NCBI GenBank assembly: GCA_942492965.1
Contig: OW818656.1
Coordinates: 744,001-808,000, forward strand
Reading direction: 5' to 3'
DNA length: 64,000 nt
DNA from: Sphingosinicella sp942492965
Lineage (GTDB): Bacteria > Pseudomonadota > Alphaproteobacteria > Sphingomonadales > Sphingomonadaceae
Below are positions 50,619 to 60,559 of this stretch, piece after piece; the first letter of the stretch is position 1; each line of letters begins with the position of its first letter. The translations under genes were made by a program, and so were the position numbers. A model generated the notes under the pieces. The model searched no databases. It had not been told where the DNA came from and saw nothing but the letters and a program-made list of their open reading frames with translations.

Positions 50619-51863
50619 GTGACACGATATTCGGCGTGGTCGCTGCTGCGCGCTGGCCTTTCCGGGCAGCGGACGTGGACGCCCGCGTGGCGCGACGCGA
50701 AGCCCAAAAAGAGCTACCAGGCCGTCATCATCGGCGGCGGCGGGCATGGACTCGCGACGGCGTATTATCTCGCCAGCAAACACGGCCTGCGCGACATCGC
50801 CGTGCTGGAGCGCGGCTGGATCGGCGGCGGCAACACGGGCCGCAATACGACCGTGATCCGCTCCAACTATTTCTTCCCGGAAAGCACGCGCTTTTACGAT
50901 TTCTCGCTGTCGCTCTACGAGGGCCTGTCGCGCGAACTCAATTACAACGTCATGTTCTCGCGGCGCGGCATGTGGAGCTTCGCGCACGACCGCCACGGCA
51001 TCGAAATGCTGCGCCGCTCGGTGAATGCGATGCGTCTCAATGGCGCCGACGCCGAGTATCACGAAGGCGAAGAGGTGTTTCGGCGCATCCCGGGCCTCAG
51101 CCGCTCCGGCCGCTTCCCGATCCTCGCCGGTTTGCTGCAGCCGCGGGGCGGTACGGCGCGCCATGATGCCGTCGCATGGGGCTATGCCCGCGCCGCCGAT
51201 GCCCTTGGCGTGGATATCATCCAGAACTGCGAAGTCACCGGCTTCGACATCCGCGAAGGCCGCATCGCGGGTGTGCAGACATCGCTCGGCGATATCGCCG
51301 CCGAGCGCGTGGGTCTTGCGGTTGCGGGCCACAGCAGCGTGATGGCGAAGCGCGCGGGCTTCCGCCTGCCGATCACGTCCTATGCGCTGCAGGCGTTCGT
51401 CTCCGAACCCATGAAGCCGGTGCTCGACACGGTCGTGCTGGCGCCGTCCACCGGCACTTATCTCAGCCAGTCCGACAAGGGCGAGATCGTCGTGGGGAGC
51501 GCGCTCGATCTGTTCCCGTCCTATGCCCAGCGCGGCAGCCTGCCCGTCCTTGAACAGACGGCGGCGGGTCTCATAGACCTGTTCCCGCACTTCTCGCGTG
51601 TCCGGCTGCTCCGGCAGTGGGCAGGGATCGTCGATGTCGTCCAGGATTCGACACCCATCCTCGGCGAAAGCCCGGTGAAGGGCCTGTACCTCAATTGCGG
51701 ATGGGGCACCGGCGGCTTCAAGGCGATCCCCGGTGGCGGCTTCTGCCTTGCCCATAACATCGCCACCGGCGAGGCGCACCCGCTTGCCGCCGCCTTCTCA
51801 CTCGACCGTTTCCGGACCGGCGCGCTCATCGATGAAGCCGCCGCCTCCGGCATTGCGCATTGA
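50619..51863 (+). CDS. soxB: Sarcosine oxidase beta subunit
   Basis: 414 residues from GTG at 50619. The N-terminus RYSAWSLLRAGLSGQRTWTPAWRDAKPKKSYQAVIIGGGGHGLATAYYLASKHG and the following GWIGGGNTGRNTTVIRSNYF match heterotetrameric sarcosine oxidase beta. It holds FAD and covalent FMN and oxidises sarcosine to glycine and formaldehyde (or methylene-THF). A 23-codon longer frame lacks the family start. It leads the soxB-D-A-G-purU operon. Confidence 0.95.
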   Translation: MTRYSAWSLLRAGLSGQRTWTPAWRDAKPKKSYQAVIIGGGGHGLATAYYLASKHGLRDIAVLERGWIGGGNTGRNTTVIRSNYFFPESTRFYDFSLSLYEGLSRELNYNVMFSRRGMWSFAHDRHGIEMLRRSVNAMRLNGADAEYHEGEEVFRRIPGLSRSGRFPILAGLLQPRGGTARHDAVAWGYARAADALGVDIIQNCEVTGFDIREGRIAGVQTSLGDIAAERVGLAVAGHSSVMAKRAGFRLPITSYALQAFVSEPMKPVLDTVVLAPSTGTYLSQSDKGEIVVGSALDLFPSYAQRGSLPVLEQTAAGLIDLFPHFSRVRLLRQWAGIVDVVQDSTPILGESPVKGLYLNCGWGTGGFKAIPGGGFCLAHNIATGEAHPLAAAFSLDRFRTGALIDEAAASGIAH

Positions 51864-51870
51864 GGCTTCC

Positions 51871-52158
51871 ATGCTGCTGATCGATTGTCCCTGGTGTGGC
51901 CCGCGCGCCGAAAGCGAATTCCGCTGCGGCGGCGAAAGCCCGATCGTCCGCCCCGCCGATCCGGCGGCGACCGACGACACCGCATGGGCGGACTACATGT
52001 TCTTCCGCGACAACGTGAAGGGTCTCGGTTTCGAACGCTGGCACCATCGCTTCGGCTGCGGGGTCTGGTTCAACATCGCGCGCGATACCGTCTCGCACCG
52101 CATTCTCGCCGTTTACGGCATGACCGATCCGCGACCGACGCTGGAGAACGAGGCATGA
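51871..52158 (+). CDS. soxD: Sarcosine oxidase delta subunit
   Basis: 95 residues. A zinc-ribbon start (MLLIDCPWCGPRAESEF) and WADYMFFRDNVKGLGFERWHHRFGCGVWFNIARDTVSHRILAVYGM are typical of SoxD. Cys6, Cys9, His59 and Cys63 are the likely metal ligands. It stabilises the complex. It overlaps soxA by ATGA. Confidence 0.95.
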   Translation: MLLIDCPWCGPRAESEFRCGGESPIVRPADPAATDDTAWADYMFFRDNVKGLGFERWHHRFGCGVWFNIARDTVSHRILAVYGMTDPRPTLENEA

Positions 52159-55037
52159 GCGGCTACCGGCTCGACCACGGCGGCGACATCGATCGCAGCC
52201 GTCCCGTTACCTTCCATTGGGAGGGCAGAAGCTATTCAGGCTTCGCGGGCGATACGCTCGCCTCCGCGCTGCTCGCGAGCGGCGTGCGCATGATCGGGCG
52301 CAGCTTCAAATACCACCGCCCGCGCGGCCTCATCGCCGCCGGGCTCGACGAGCCCAACGCCATCGTCCAGCTCGAACAGGGCGCGCAGACGATCCCGAAC
52401 CTCAAGGCGCCCTACGTGGAGCTTTACGAGGGGCTGAACGCGAACCCGGTGAACGCATGGCCGAGCCTCAATTTTGATCTGCTGGCCGTGAACGGCCTCG
52501 TGAAGCGCTTCATCCCAGCTGCGTTCTACTACAAGACCTTCATGTGGCCGGATTGGCTGCTGTTCGAACCCGCGATCCGCAAGGCGGCTGGGCTCGGCAC
52601 GTCGCCGCAGCTTCCCGACCCGGACACGTATACGCAGACCTCCGCGCATACCGATGTTCTCGTCGTCGGCGGTGGCATTGCCGGGCTTTCGGCAGCGGTT
52701 CAGGCCGCACAGACCGGCAAATCCGTGATGCTGGTGACGGGCGGCGCGCATTGGGGCGGCAGGCTCGCCGGAACCAGCGACACGATCGAAGGCAAGCCCG
52801 CACGCGTCTGGATCGAAGACACGCTGCAAACGCTCGCCGCGATGCCCAACGTCACGCTGAAGGCGCGGACGCTTGCCACGGGACACTACGACCACGGCAT
52901 GGTCGCGCTGTGCGAACGCCTGACCGACCATCTGCCGTTGGAGCAGCGCAGCGGCCCGCGACAACGCTTGTGGCGGGTTCGCGCCGATGACCTGATCCTC
53001 GCTACGGGCGCCATTGAACGCCCGCTCGTGTTCCGGGGCAACGACCGCCCGGGCGTCATGCTCGCGGGCGCCGCCCGCGCCTATCTGCATCGCTACGGCG
53101 TCGTCGCCGGAAGGCAGATCGTTGTCGCGGCGAACAACGACAGCGCATGGCAGGCGGCTTTTGATCTAGCCGAGGCGGGCGCGCATCTGGTTGCCATCGT
53201 CGATGCACGCAACGCGCCGCCCGCAGCGCTGATCGAACGTGCGCGGAGCCTCGCAATCCCGGTCCATACCGGCATGGCCCCAGCCGCCGCGCTCGGCGGA
53301 CGGTCGCTGCGGGGCGTGCGGATCGGACGCGTATCAGAGGACGGACATATCGGGGGCGCCACGCAGACGCTTCGCTGCGACACGCTGCTCGTCTCGGGCG
53401 GATGGAATCCGGTGGTGCATCTCCACTCGCATGGCGCCGGCCGCTTGACGCTCGACACCAACCTTCAAAGCTTCACACCCATCCCCGCAGCGGACCACAG
53501 GAGCGTCGGCGGCGCAGCGGGCGATTTCGCGCCCCTCTCCCCGATCCCGGCGCTGTGGTCGATCTCCGAAAGCGGCGCGCCCGATCCCGAAGCGTGGGTC
53601 GATTTCCAGAACGACGTGACCGCCGGAGACGTCGCGCTCGCCGCACGCGAGAACTTCCGCTCGGTCGAGCACCTGAAGCGCTACACGACGCTCGGCATGG
53701 CCTCCGATCAGGGCAAGACCTCGAACGTGATCGGCATCGGCATCCTCAGCACCTTGCTGGCCAAGCCGATGCAGGCGATCGGCACCACGAAGTTCCGGCC
53801 ACCTTACGACCCGACGCCGTTCGGCGTGTTCGCCGGGCACCGCGTCGGCGAAGGTCTGCGCCCGCGCCGCCGCCTCGCGCTCCACAACTGGCACACCGAA
53901 CACGGCGCGTCGCTCGACGAGTATGGTGGGTGGATGCGCCCCGCCGCCTACCCGCGCACCGACGAGAGCGAGGAAGACGCCATCCGGCGCGAAGTGCTGG
54001 CCGTGCGGAGCAGCGTCGGCCTTTTCGAAGCCTCTCCGCTCGGCAAGATCGAGGTGAAAGGCCCCGACGCCGCCGCGTTCCTCGATCGCATGTACGTGAA
54101 CACGATCAGCACGCTGAAACCCGGCCGCTGCCGCTACGCGATCATGCTAACCGAGAACGGCACGGTGTTCGACGACGGCGTCGTCACGCGATTGGCGGAC
54201 GACCACTTTCTCGTCGGCACGACCAGCGGCCACGCCGCCGCCATCGCGGAAACGCTCCGCGAGTGGCTGCAATGCGAATGGATCACGATGCAGGTGCTCG
54301 TCGAGGACGTCACCACCTGCTGGGCGGTCGCGAACATCGCCGGGCCGAAGGCGCGCGACGTGCTCGCCGCGCTGGAGCCGGACATCGACATTTCAAGCAC
54401 AGCCTTCCCGCACATGAGCGCGCGCACGGGGCATGTCTGCGGCCTCCCGGCACGCATCGCGCGTGTCAGCTTCACCGGCGAACTCTCCTACGAGATCGCC
54501 GTGCCGTGGCGCGATGCCGGAACATTGTGGTCAGCACTGGTCGAAGCGGGAGCATCCCATGGCCTGACGCCCTTCGGCGTCGAAGCGCTGATGACGATGC
54601 GCATCGAGAAAGGCTTCCTGCACGTCGGCTCCGACACCGACGGCACGACGCTGCCGCAGGACATTGGTTTCGGCGGAATCATGGAAAAGAAGAAGGTCGA
54701 TTTTGTCGGCCGCCGCTCCGCGCTGCGTCCCGACGGGCAGAGAACCGACCGGCGCAGCCTCGTGGGGCTCGAAGTCGCCGACGGCAACCCTGCCCCGCTC
54801 GTCGCCGGGGCGCATGTGCTTCCCGCGGACACGGTTGCGCCGCAGCCGAGCCAGGGCTGGGTGACGTCGAGCACGTGGTCGCCGACGCTGGAAGCATCGC
54901 TCGCCCTCGCCCTCGTCGAACGCGGGCAGGACCGGATGGGCGAACACGTGCGCATCTGGGATCTCGGCACATGGCGGGAGGCCCGCATCACCAGCCTTTG
55001 CCAGCTTGACCCGGAAGGAGCCCGGCTCGATGCATGA
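52155..55037 (+). CDS. soxA: Sarcosine oxidase alpha subunit
   Basis: 960 residues. The N-terminal 2Fe-2S-like fold without cysteines (VTFHWEGRSYSGFAGDTLASALLASGV, FKYHRPRGL), a dinucleotide-binding domain (VLVVGGGIAGLSAAVQAAQTGKSVMLVTGG) and a C-terminal aminomethyltransferase/GcvT-like domain (FLDRMYVNTISTLKPGRCRYAIMLTENGTVFDDGVVTRL) are all present. It binds NAD and THF. It starts at the soxD stop and ends 8 bp inside soxG. Length is normal (about 960-1000). Confidence 0.96.
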   Translation: MSGYRLDHGGDIDRSRPVTFHWEGRSYSGFAGDTLASALLASGVRMIGRSFKYHRPRGLIAAGLDEPNAIVQLEQGAQTIPNLKAPYVELYEGLNANPVNAWPSLNFDLLAVNGLVKRFIPAAFYYKTFMWPDWLLFEPAIRKAAGLGTSPQLPDPDTYTQTSAHTDVLVVGGGIAGLSAAVQAAQTGKSVMLVTGGAHWGGRLAGTSDTIEGKPARVWIEDTLQTLAAMPNVTLKARTLATGHYDHGMVALCERLTDHLPLEQRSGPRQRLWRVRADDLILATGAIERPLVFRGNDRPGVMLAGAARAYLHRYGVVAGRQIVVAANNDSAWQAAFDLAEAGAHLVAIVDARNAPPAALIERARSLAIPVHTGMAPAAALGGRSLRGVRIGRVSEDGHIGGATQTLRCDTLLVSGGWNPVVHLHSHGAGRLTLDTNLQSFTPIPAADHRSVGGAAGDFAPLSPIPALWSISESGAPDPEAWVDFQNDVTAGDVALAARENFRSVEHLKRYTTLGMASDQGKTSNVIGIGILSTLLAKPMQAIGTTKFRPPYDPTPFGVFAGHRVGEGLRPRRRLALHNWHTEHGASLDEYGGWMRPAAYPRTDESEEDAIRREVLAVRSSVGLFEASPLGKIEVKGPDAAAFLDRMYVNTISTLKPGRCRYAIMLTENGTVFDDGVVTRLADDHFLVGTTSGHAAAIAETLREWLQCEWITMQVLVEDVTTCWAVANIAGPKARDVLAALEPDIDISSTAFPHMSARTGHVCGLPARIARVSFTGELSYEIAVPWRDAGTLWSALVEAGASHGLTPFGVEALMTMRIEKGFLHVGSDTDGTTLPQDIGFGGIMEKKKVDFVGRRSALRPDGQRTDRRSLVGLEVADGNPAPLVAGAHVLPADTVAPQPSQGWVTSSTWSPTLEASLALALVERGQDRMGEHVRIWDLGTWREARITSLCQLDPEGARLDA

Positions 55038-55542
55038 ACCCTTGATGCCGGATTGGTGCCGCATCGACACGGACCTCGCCGTCGCCAAAATCCAGATCAC
55101 CGGCGCTGATGACGCGCCGCAGCGGCTCGCCGTAGCGCTCGGTCTCGGCGTACCCGCTCCGAACCGCTTCACCAGCAACGGCGATATCGCGCTTTCGGCG
55201 GTCGCGCCGGGCGAATGGCTGCTCACGGGCACGCCGGACGGCGTTGCCGCCGCGCTGACCCGCGCGGAGGCCGCGTTTCCGAATGAAACCATCCTCGCGC
55301 TCGATCTGACGCACGGACGTATCGTATTGCGACTGGAAGGGCCTGAGGGGCACGATTGGTTGGCCGCACTCACGCCCCTCGATCTCCGCGCCGAACGCCT
55401 CCCGACCGGCGCCGCGGTGCGCACGCGTTTCGGCGATATCGGCATGTTCATCGCACGTACGAGCGATATCCCTGCGTTCCTGCTCGTCACCGACCAGAGC
55501 TTCGCCGGATACATCCTGCACCTTCTCGGAAACCCGTCATGA
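55030..55542 (+). CDS. soxG: Sarcosine oxidase gamma subunit
   Basis: 170 residues with LSAVAPGEWLLTGTPDGVAA and ALDLTHGRIVLRLEGPEGHDWLAALTPLDLRAERLPTGAAVRTRFGDIGMFIART, the SoxG pattern. It is required for assembly of the tetramer. ATG at 55030 with AAGGAG upstream overlaps the soxA end by 8 bp; a TTG at 55006 is less likely. Confidence 0.92.
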   Translation: MHEPLMPDWCRIDTDLAVAKIQITGADDAPQRLAVALGLGVPAPNRFTSNGDIALSAVAPGEWLLTGTPDGVAAALTRAEAAFPNETILALDLTHGRIVLRLEGPEGHDWLAALTPLDLRAERLPTGAAVRTRFGDIGMFIARTSDIPAFLLVTDQSFAGYILHLLGNPS

Positions 55543-56399
55543 CCGAACCCAACCGAACACGCTGCGTGCTGCGCTTCCGCTGCCCCGACCAGCCCGGCAT
55601 CCTCGCCCGGCTCGCACCTCTCCTCACGGAGAACGGCTGGGACATCCGCGAAGCCGCCATCTACGGCGATCCAGGTACCGCCACCTTCTTCGTGCGCATG
55701 GAGCTGGCAAGCGACAGCGCCCGGGTCGCCGACCTCGCCGGCCACATCGCCCCAACCGTCGCCGCCCTCGGCCTCGACTGGGAGGTCCACGACATCGCCG
55801 AACCGATGCCCGTGCTGATCGCCGTCTCGAAGTTCAATCACTGCCTCGTCGATCTCCTGCACAAGGTCGAGATCGGCGCCCTCCCCATACGCATCGTCTG
55901 TGTCGTCTCGAATCACGAGCAGGAACGGAAGCGCGTCGAATGGCACGGCATCCCCTACCACCACCTCCCCGTCGATCGCTCGGACAAGGCCGCGCAGGAA
56001 CGGCGCTTCCTCGAGATCATCGCAGAGAGCGGCGCCGAACTCACCGTCCTCGCCCGCTACATGCAGATCCTCTCGGATGATTTTGCGGGCGCAGTGGCAG
56101 GCCGCTGCATCAACATCCACCACAGCTTCCTGCCGAGCTTCAAGGGCGCGAAGCCCTATCATCAGGCCAAGGCGCGCGGCGTGAAGCTGATCGGCGCGAC
56201 CGCCCACTATGTGACCGCCGACCTCGACGAAGGCCCCATCATCGAGCAGGACGTGCGCCGCGTGACCCACGCGACCACCGCCGAGGAAATGGTCGCCATC
56301 GGCCGCGAGGTCGAAGCCTCCGTGCTCTCCCGCGCCGTCCGCTGGCACGCCGAACACCGTATTCTCGGCAACGGAAACCAGACCGTGGTGCTGAACTGA
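55539..56399 (+). CDS. purU: Formyltetrahydrofolate deformylase PurU
   Basis: 286 residues. The N-terminal ACT domain (VLRFRCPDQPGILARLAPLLTENGWDIREA) and the C-terminal formyl hydrolase domain (VLIAVSKFNHCLVDLLHKVEIGALPIRIVCVVSNHE, then NIHHSFLPSFKGAKPYHQAKARGVKLIGATAHYVTADLDEGPIIEQDVRRVTH) are typical; His and Asp of NIHHSFLPSF and the late TADLDEGP carry the active site. It releases formate from 10-formyl-THF and with sarcosine oxidase keeps the folate pool balanced. It overlaps soxG by ATGA. Confidence 0.95.
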   Translation: MTEPNRTRCVLRFRCPDQPGILARLAPLLTENGWDIREAAIYGDPGTATFFVRMELASDSARVADLAGHIAPTVAALGLDWEVHDIAEPMPVLIAVSKFNHCLVDLLHKVEIGALPIRIVCVVSNHEQERKRVEWHGIPYHHLPVDRSDKAAQERRFLEIIAESGAELTVLARYMQILSDDFAGAVAGRCINIHHSFLPSFKGAKPYHQAKARGVKLIGATAHYVTADLDEGPIIEQDVRRVTHATTAEEMVAIGREVEASVLSRAVRWHAEHRILGNGNQTVVLN

Positions 56400-56499
56400 C
56401 AAAACCGACGATTGCGGGCTTGGCAAAACACCGGCACCTCGCCTATATGCCCGCTTTCGTCGATCCGGCGCCTGCCCCAAGCAAGGCGCTACCAGGTGC

Positions 56500-56589
<90 letters not shown>

Positions 56590-56740
56590 TCGCCCTTCTT
56601 AACTGCTTCAAATAACTTTGGTTTCGTGAAGATGGCCGTCAGGGCCCTACTTCCGGCCCCAATTTCAAGGCCCGGCCGCTGCACCAACCAAAGCTTCATT
56701 GTGAGCCGCTGACGCCAACATGAGCGATATCGACAATTGT

Positions 56741-57730
56741 TCACACGAGGGCGTCAACCAGCTCTTCAACACCAAATCGTATGGGGTCCGTACAAGGCAA
56801 GCCGGTTCGCTGCGAATATTCCAGTAGCATCACCTTTGCCGCATCTAGCTCCATGGATGACGTGTTAAGGCTGATCCCGGCAACCCGTGCGGCAGGGTTC
56901 GTAAGTCTTGCAGCCTCGGTGTAGCGGGCAATCGCCTCTTTCAGGTCCGGTTGCGGGTAAAGCTCGAAATCACCGAGCCGGCTTCTGGAAGGATCAGCGC
57001 AGAATATCATTATGTCGGGCTGTGTCCCATGGATCAGGCCCAGCGTCACACCGGCATAGGCCGGATGAAAGAGTGCGCCTTGCCCCTCGACAACGTCCCA
57101 GTGATTGTCAGCCGCGGAGGGTGACAGTTCGGCTGCTGCTGCGGCAATGAAGTCTGCCACAACGGCATCGATGGCAATTCCGCTGCCCGCAATAAGAATA
57201 CCCGTCTGGCCGGTTGCCCGAAAATCGGCATCGACGCCTCTGGCGCGCAGCGCCTGCTCGATGGCGAGGGCCGTGTATTTTTTCCCGACCGCACAATCCG
57301 CTCCTACGGTCAGCAGACGCTTGCCGGAGCGCTTCTCGAAAGCGCCTATCGAGAATGTCCTTTTCGGGTATCGCACATCCCAGAGCGAGCGGGCGAGTTC
57401 ATCCGCCACCGGCTTAATGCGCGGATGGTCGTTCAGCCTGGTGTGAAGACCGCTGGCAATGTCGAGCCCTGCCCGCAGCGCTGAAATAATGTCGTCGACC
57501 CATACTTCCGGAAGGACGCCGCCGGCCGGAGCGCTCCCAAGGAGCATGGTCCGTGCGCCATTTCTGTAGGCTTCGGCAAAATCCATGTCCGGAAGACCAA
57601 GATCGATCATGGAGGCAGGATAGCGATACTGGGCCAGTGCCTGTTCTGGCCGCCAGTCCCGCACGCCGAAGGCTGTCTTCGCGTGCTTCGCATCGCCGAT
57701 GAACAACAAGTATGGCGTTTTGATTTTCAT
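56741..57730 (-). CDS. dgcN: DgcN-like D-glutamate N-acetyltransferase (DUF1611)
   Basis: 329 residues. The N-terminus KIKTPYLLFIGDAKHAKTAFGVRDWRPEQALAQYRYPASMIDLGLPDM and the P-loop-like TVGADCAVGKKYTALAIEQALRARGVDADFRATGQTGILI are the DUF1611/DgcN pattern. The enzyme acetylates D-glutamate in the DgcN-DgcA pathway, which yields N-acetyl-L-glutamate after epimerisation. The ATG at 57730 follows GGAGACC; a 59-codon extension overlaps dgcA and lacks support. It is co-directional with dgcA. Confidence 0.87.
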   Translation of the reverse strand: MKIKTPYLLFIGDAKHAKTAFGVRDWRPEQALAQYRYPASMIDLGLPDMDFAEAYRNGARTMLLGSAPAGGVLPEVWVDDIISALRAGLDIASGLHTRLNDHPRIKPVADELARSLWDVRYPKRTFSIGAFEKRSGKRLLTVGADCAVGKKYTALAIEQALRARGVDADFRATGQTGILIAGSGIAIDAVVADFIAAAAAELSPSAADNHWDVVEGQGALFHPAYAGVTLGLIHGTQPDIMIFCADPSRSRLGDFELYPQPDLKEAIARYTEAARLTNPAARVAGISLNTSSMELDAAKVMLLEYSQRTGLPCTDPIRFGVEELVDALV

Positions 57731-57795
57731 TTGAGGTCTCCAGAAGCGAGGGAGTTTTCGGCGCGTCGCAACCAATGTTCGTGCAACATCGTGTG

Positions 57796-58827
57796 TTACC
57801 CCCAAAGGTGGGACGACGGCGGATCGATCCATCCGCCATGATAGTTTAGCCCGGGGAAACGATCCGACCCCATAAGCAGAGGTGCATCCAGGTCGACGAA
57901 GCGGCAACGCGGCGCAAGCAACATCGCCGGTGCCATCGCCAGCGAGGTTCCGAGCATACAGCCGACCATCACATCCAGCTTCAGATCGGCCGCGCGCCGC
58001 AGCAACCGGGCTGCCTCCGTCAGTCCCCCGCTCTTGTCGAGCTTGATGTTCACGACATCATAGCGACGCGACGCCGCCTCGAGATCGGACACGACATGAA
58101 CCGATTCGTCGGCACCTACGGGAATGGGGCGCGCCATGCACTCTAGAGCGCCGTCCTGCCCGGCGGCCAAGGGCTGTTCGAGCATCATGACACCATAGCG
58201 AGAAAGCACGGCCATGTACGTTCCGAGCTCCGATGCGCGCCATGCTTCGTTCGCGTCCACGATCAGCTGCTTTTCAGGAACGGCCATGCGAATGGCAGCC
58301 ATGGTTTCTTCCACCTGCTCCGGGCCAAGCTTGATCTTGAGCGTATGATGACCCGAAACGCCCCGCGCGGCTTCCGCCATCGCTTCGGGAGGTCCGAGAC
58401 TGATGGTCATAACCGTTTCCACGGGGACCGGTTCGCCCAGGCCGAGCAGTTTCCAGACCGGCATCCCGCGCACCTTCGCCATCAGATCCCAATATGCACA
58501 ATCGACAGCGTTGCGCGCGGCACCAGCAGGAACATGGTCATGCAGTTCCGACCAGCGCGCACCACGAGCAAGCGCCCCCAGAAGCCGGTTGATCTCGGAG
58601 AGAACCGATTCCGTGCTTTCGCCGAAATGCGGCACAGGACAACATTCTCCGCGCCCCACCCTGCCTTGCGCCGTGAGGCTGACAACCGGCAGGTCCACGG
58701 CATCCTGCGCCCCGCGCGCAATGATGAACGGTGTGGCCAGTCGCCATTTTTCAAGGCTCACCGCCGTCGCTAACGGCCATCCCGTTTCGAGTTCAGCCAG
58801 TACAACCAGAGGGTCGCGCATATCCAT
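57796..58827 (-). CDS. dgcA: DgcA-like N-acetyl-glutamate epimerase (enolase superfamily)
   Basis: 343 residues. The enolase-superfamily barrel shows the LKIKL lysine pair, metal ligands in VDANEAW, MLEQPL and VGADESVHVV, and the second lysine in VVNIKLDKSGG. These match dipeptide/N-acyl amino acid epimerases. It inverts N-acetyl-D-glutamate to the L form in the DgcN-DgcA pathway. The start at 58827 lies 2 bp after the permease stop. Pairing with dgcN supports this role over a dipeptide epimerase. Confidence 0.87.
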   Translation of the reverse strand: MDMRDPLVVLAELETGWPLATAVSLEKWRLATPFIIARGAQDAVDLPVVSLTAQGRVGRGECCPVPHFGESTESVLSEINRLLGALARGARWSELHDHVPAGAARNAVDCAYWDLMAKVRGMPVWKLLGLGEPVPVETVMTISLGPPEAMAEAARGVSGHHTLKIKLGPEQVEETMAAIRMAVPEKQLIVDANEAWRASELGTYMAVLSRYGVMMLEQPLAAGQDGALECMARPIPVGADESVHVVSDLEAASRRYDVVNIKLDKSGGLTEAARLLRRAADLKLDVMVGCMLGTSLAMAPAMLLAPRCRFVDLDAPLLMGSDRFPGLNYHGGWIDPPSSHLWG

Positions 58828-58829
58828 GT

Positions 58830-60380
58830 CTATTGATCTGCAAGGGGTGTGACGGCGCCGGACACGGGCAACAAACCGCGCCCCAGGCGAGAATGGCGAT
58901 AGCCATAGAGTGCATACACGGCCGCACCGCACGCGATGTATCCGCCCAGAAGACCCGCGGGCAAAAGCTCGCCATCAGACGCCCGCGCGGCGATATCAAT
59001 AACCAGCGGCGCCACCATGACAAGGCACATGAATATTCCAAGCGCGGGAACGACCCCGATCCACCAGCCGCGCACGCGGATGGCGCCACCGGGCACACGG
59101 AACGGACGCTCCATCTCGGGCTGGTGATTGCGCAGCCAGATCACGGAAAAGCACACGATTGCGAACGAGATCGCCGTTCCAAGGCTGATGAGATCGCCGA
59201 GCAGTGTGATCGGCAGCAGACCGGCAATCAACGCCATACCGGCACCCACGGCGATCGTACCGAGCCACGGTGTCTGGAACCGTGGGTGCAGTTTGCAGAA
59301 GATCTGCGGCAGGAGCCCGTCGCGCGCCATGGCGTAAAAGATGCGCGACTGGCCGTACGCGGTGGACAGGATGATCGAGGTGAGCCCCACCACGGCACCC
59401 ACCTTGACGAACATCAGCAGCGCCGGCTTGCCGATACGATCCACCGCCAAAGCGAGCGGATCCGTAACACCGAGTTCGCGGAACGGAACGACACCGACCA
59501 TGACCCACGCGACGGCGATGTAGAGCGCCGTGCAGACCGCCAGCGAACCGAGGATGCCGATCGGCATGTCTCTTTGCGGATTGCGCGCCTCCGCCGCCGC
59601 CGTGGAAACGGCTTCAAAACCGATGTAGGCGAAGAAGATAAGAGAAGCGGCCCGGAATATGCCCTGCCAGCCATAAGCGAACCCACCCTCGTTGGGCGGA
59701 ATGAAGGGCTGGTAGTTTGCTGGAACGACCGCGCTCACGCCGAACGCAACGAACACGAGCAGGACCATTACCTTGAGCATGACGATCGCACTGTTGATCC
59801 CGGCCGCGCCCCGAAGACCGAAGATCAGCGGCACGACCATGACGGCGACGGCCGCGCTCGCGATCAGATTGACGCTGCTCCCGGCGATGAACGTGTAGCC
59901 CCCATTGCCCTGAACGGACTGGACAAGCGGTGTCGCGATCACAGCCGGTATGGAGAGACCGAACTCACCCAGAAGGCTGACGAGATAGCCCGAAAAGCCC
60001 ACAGATACGGTGGCACCGGCGATGCCGTACTCGAGGATCAGAAGCCAACCCAGAACCCACGCCGGCAGCTCGCCGAGCGTGGAATAGGCGTATGTGTATG
60101 CCGAGCCTGTCACGGGCATCGTGGATGCCAGCTCCGCATAACACAGGCCTGCGAACACGCACGCAAGCGCCGCGACAACGAAGGACGCGATAATCGCCGG
60201 CCCCGCGAAGTTTGCCGCCGCGGTCCCCGAAAGCACATAGATGCCGGAACCGATGATCGACCCGATACCGAGCAGCAGCAGGTGCACGGGTCCGAGTGCC
60301 CGAACGAGTTCGCCCGATGCGGAATCCCTTCTTATCTGTTCGAGGGGCTTGCATGAAAAGATGGATTTCTGACGTATCAT
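58830..60380 (-). CDS. APC-family amino-acid permease
   Basis: 516 residues with 12 to 14 membrane helices. The APC start LVRALGPVHLLLLGIGSIIGSGIYVLSGTAAANFAGPAIIASFVVAALACVFAGLCYAELASTMP and GFEAVSTAAAEARNPQRDMPIGILGSLAV are typical of cationic/neutral amino acid transporters. Uptake of D- or L-glutamate-related compounds is inferred from dgcA and dgcN downstream. The ATG at 60380 follows GGAAG; a 32-codon upstream extension lies in the operator region. Confidence 0.9.
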   Translation of the reverse strand: MIRQKSIFSCKPLEQIRRDSASGELVRALGPVHLLLLGIGSIIGSGIYVLSGTAAANFAGPAIIASFVVAALACVFAGLCYAELASTMPVTGSAYTYAYSTLGELPAWVLGWLLILEYGIAGATVSVGFSGYLVSLLGEFGLSIPAVIATPLVQSVQGNGGYTFIAGSSVNLIASAAVAVMVVPLIFGLRGAAGINSAIVMLKVMVLLVFVAFGVSAVVPANYQPFIPPNEGGFAYGWQGIFRAASLIFFAYIGFEAVSTAAAEARNPQRDMPIGILGSLAVCTALYIAVAWVMVGVVPFRELGVTDPLALAVDRIGKPALLMFVKVGAVVGLTSIILSTAYGQSRIFYAMARDGLLPQIFCKLHPRFQTPWLGTIAVGAGMALIAGLLPITLLGDLISLGTAISFAIVCFSVIWLRNHQPEMERPFRVPGGAIRVRGWWIGVVPALGIFMCLVMVAPLVIDIAARASDGELLPAGLLGGYIACGAAVYALYGYRHSRLGRGLLPVSGAVTPLADQ

Positions 60381-60436
60381 CGGGAGACTTCCTTCCGGTC
60401 GGGAAAGCGGATTGAACGGCCCGCGAAACAGCATCG

Positions 60437-60459
60437 CCGATCGTCGCAACGACGATCGG
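60437..60459. promoter_or_regulatory. 10-bp inverted repeat between permease and lrp, candidate operator
   Basis: CCGATCGTCG is mirrored perfectly by CGACGATCGG with CAA between. It lies 57-79 bp upstream of the permease ATG and 101-123 bp upstream of the lrp-type ATG. This position fits divergent control by the Lrp-family regulator at 60560. Confidence 0.65.
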
Positions 60460-60477
60460 GCCGGCTTTCGCGGCACG

Positions 60478-60505
60478 TTGACGATGATCGGGGCTTCGCT
60501 AGTGT
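60478..60505 (+). promoter_or_regulatory. Possible promoter of the Lrp-type regulator
   Basis: TTGACG at 60478-60483 and TAGTGT at 60500-60505 are separated by 16 bp. The -35 is good and the -10 is poor. Predicted start near 60512 gives a leader of about 48 nt. The inverted repeat lies just upstream. Confidence 0.4.
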
Positions 60506-60559
60506 CGACAGGTCTGCGGATTCTGTTCCGCTGTCGCGTCCGTTTGGGGAATCGTCAGG

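Noticed and set aside
56616..56693. Inverted repeat CTTTGGTT / AACCAAAG after the tRNA
   Set aside because: 8-bp arms with a 62-bp gap; no transposase, T-run or partner sequence, so no function can be supported.
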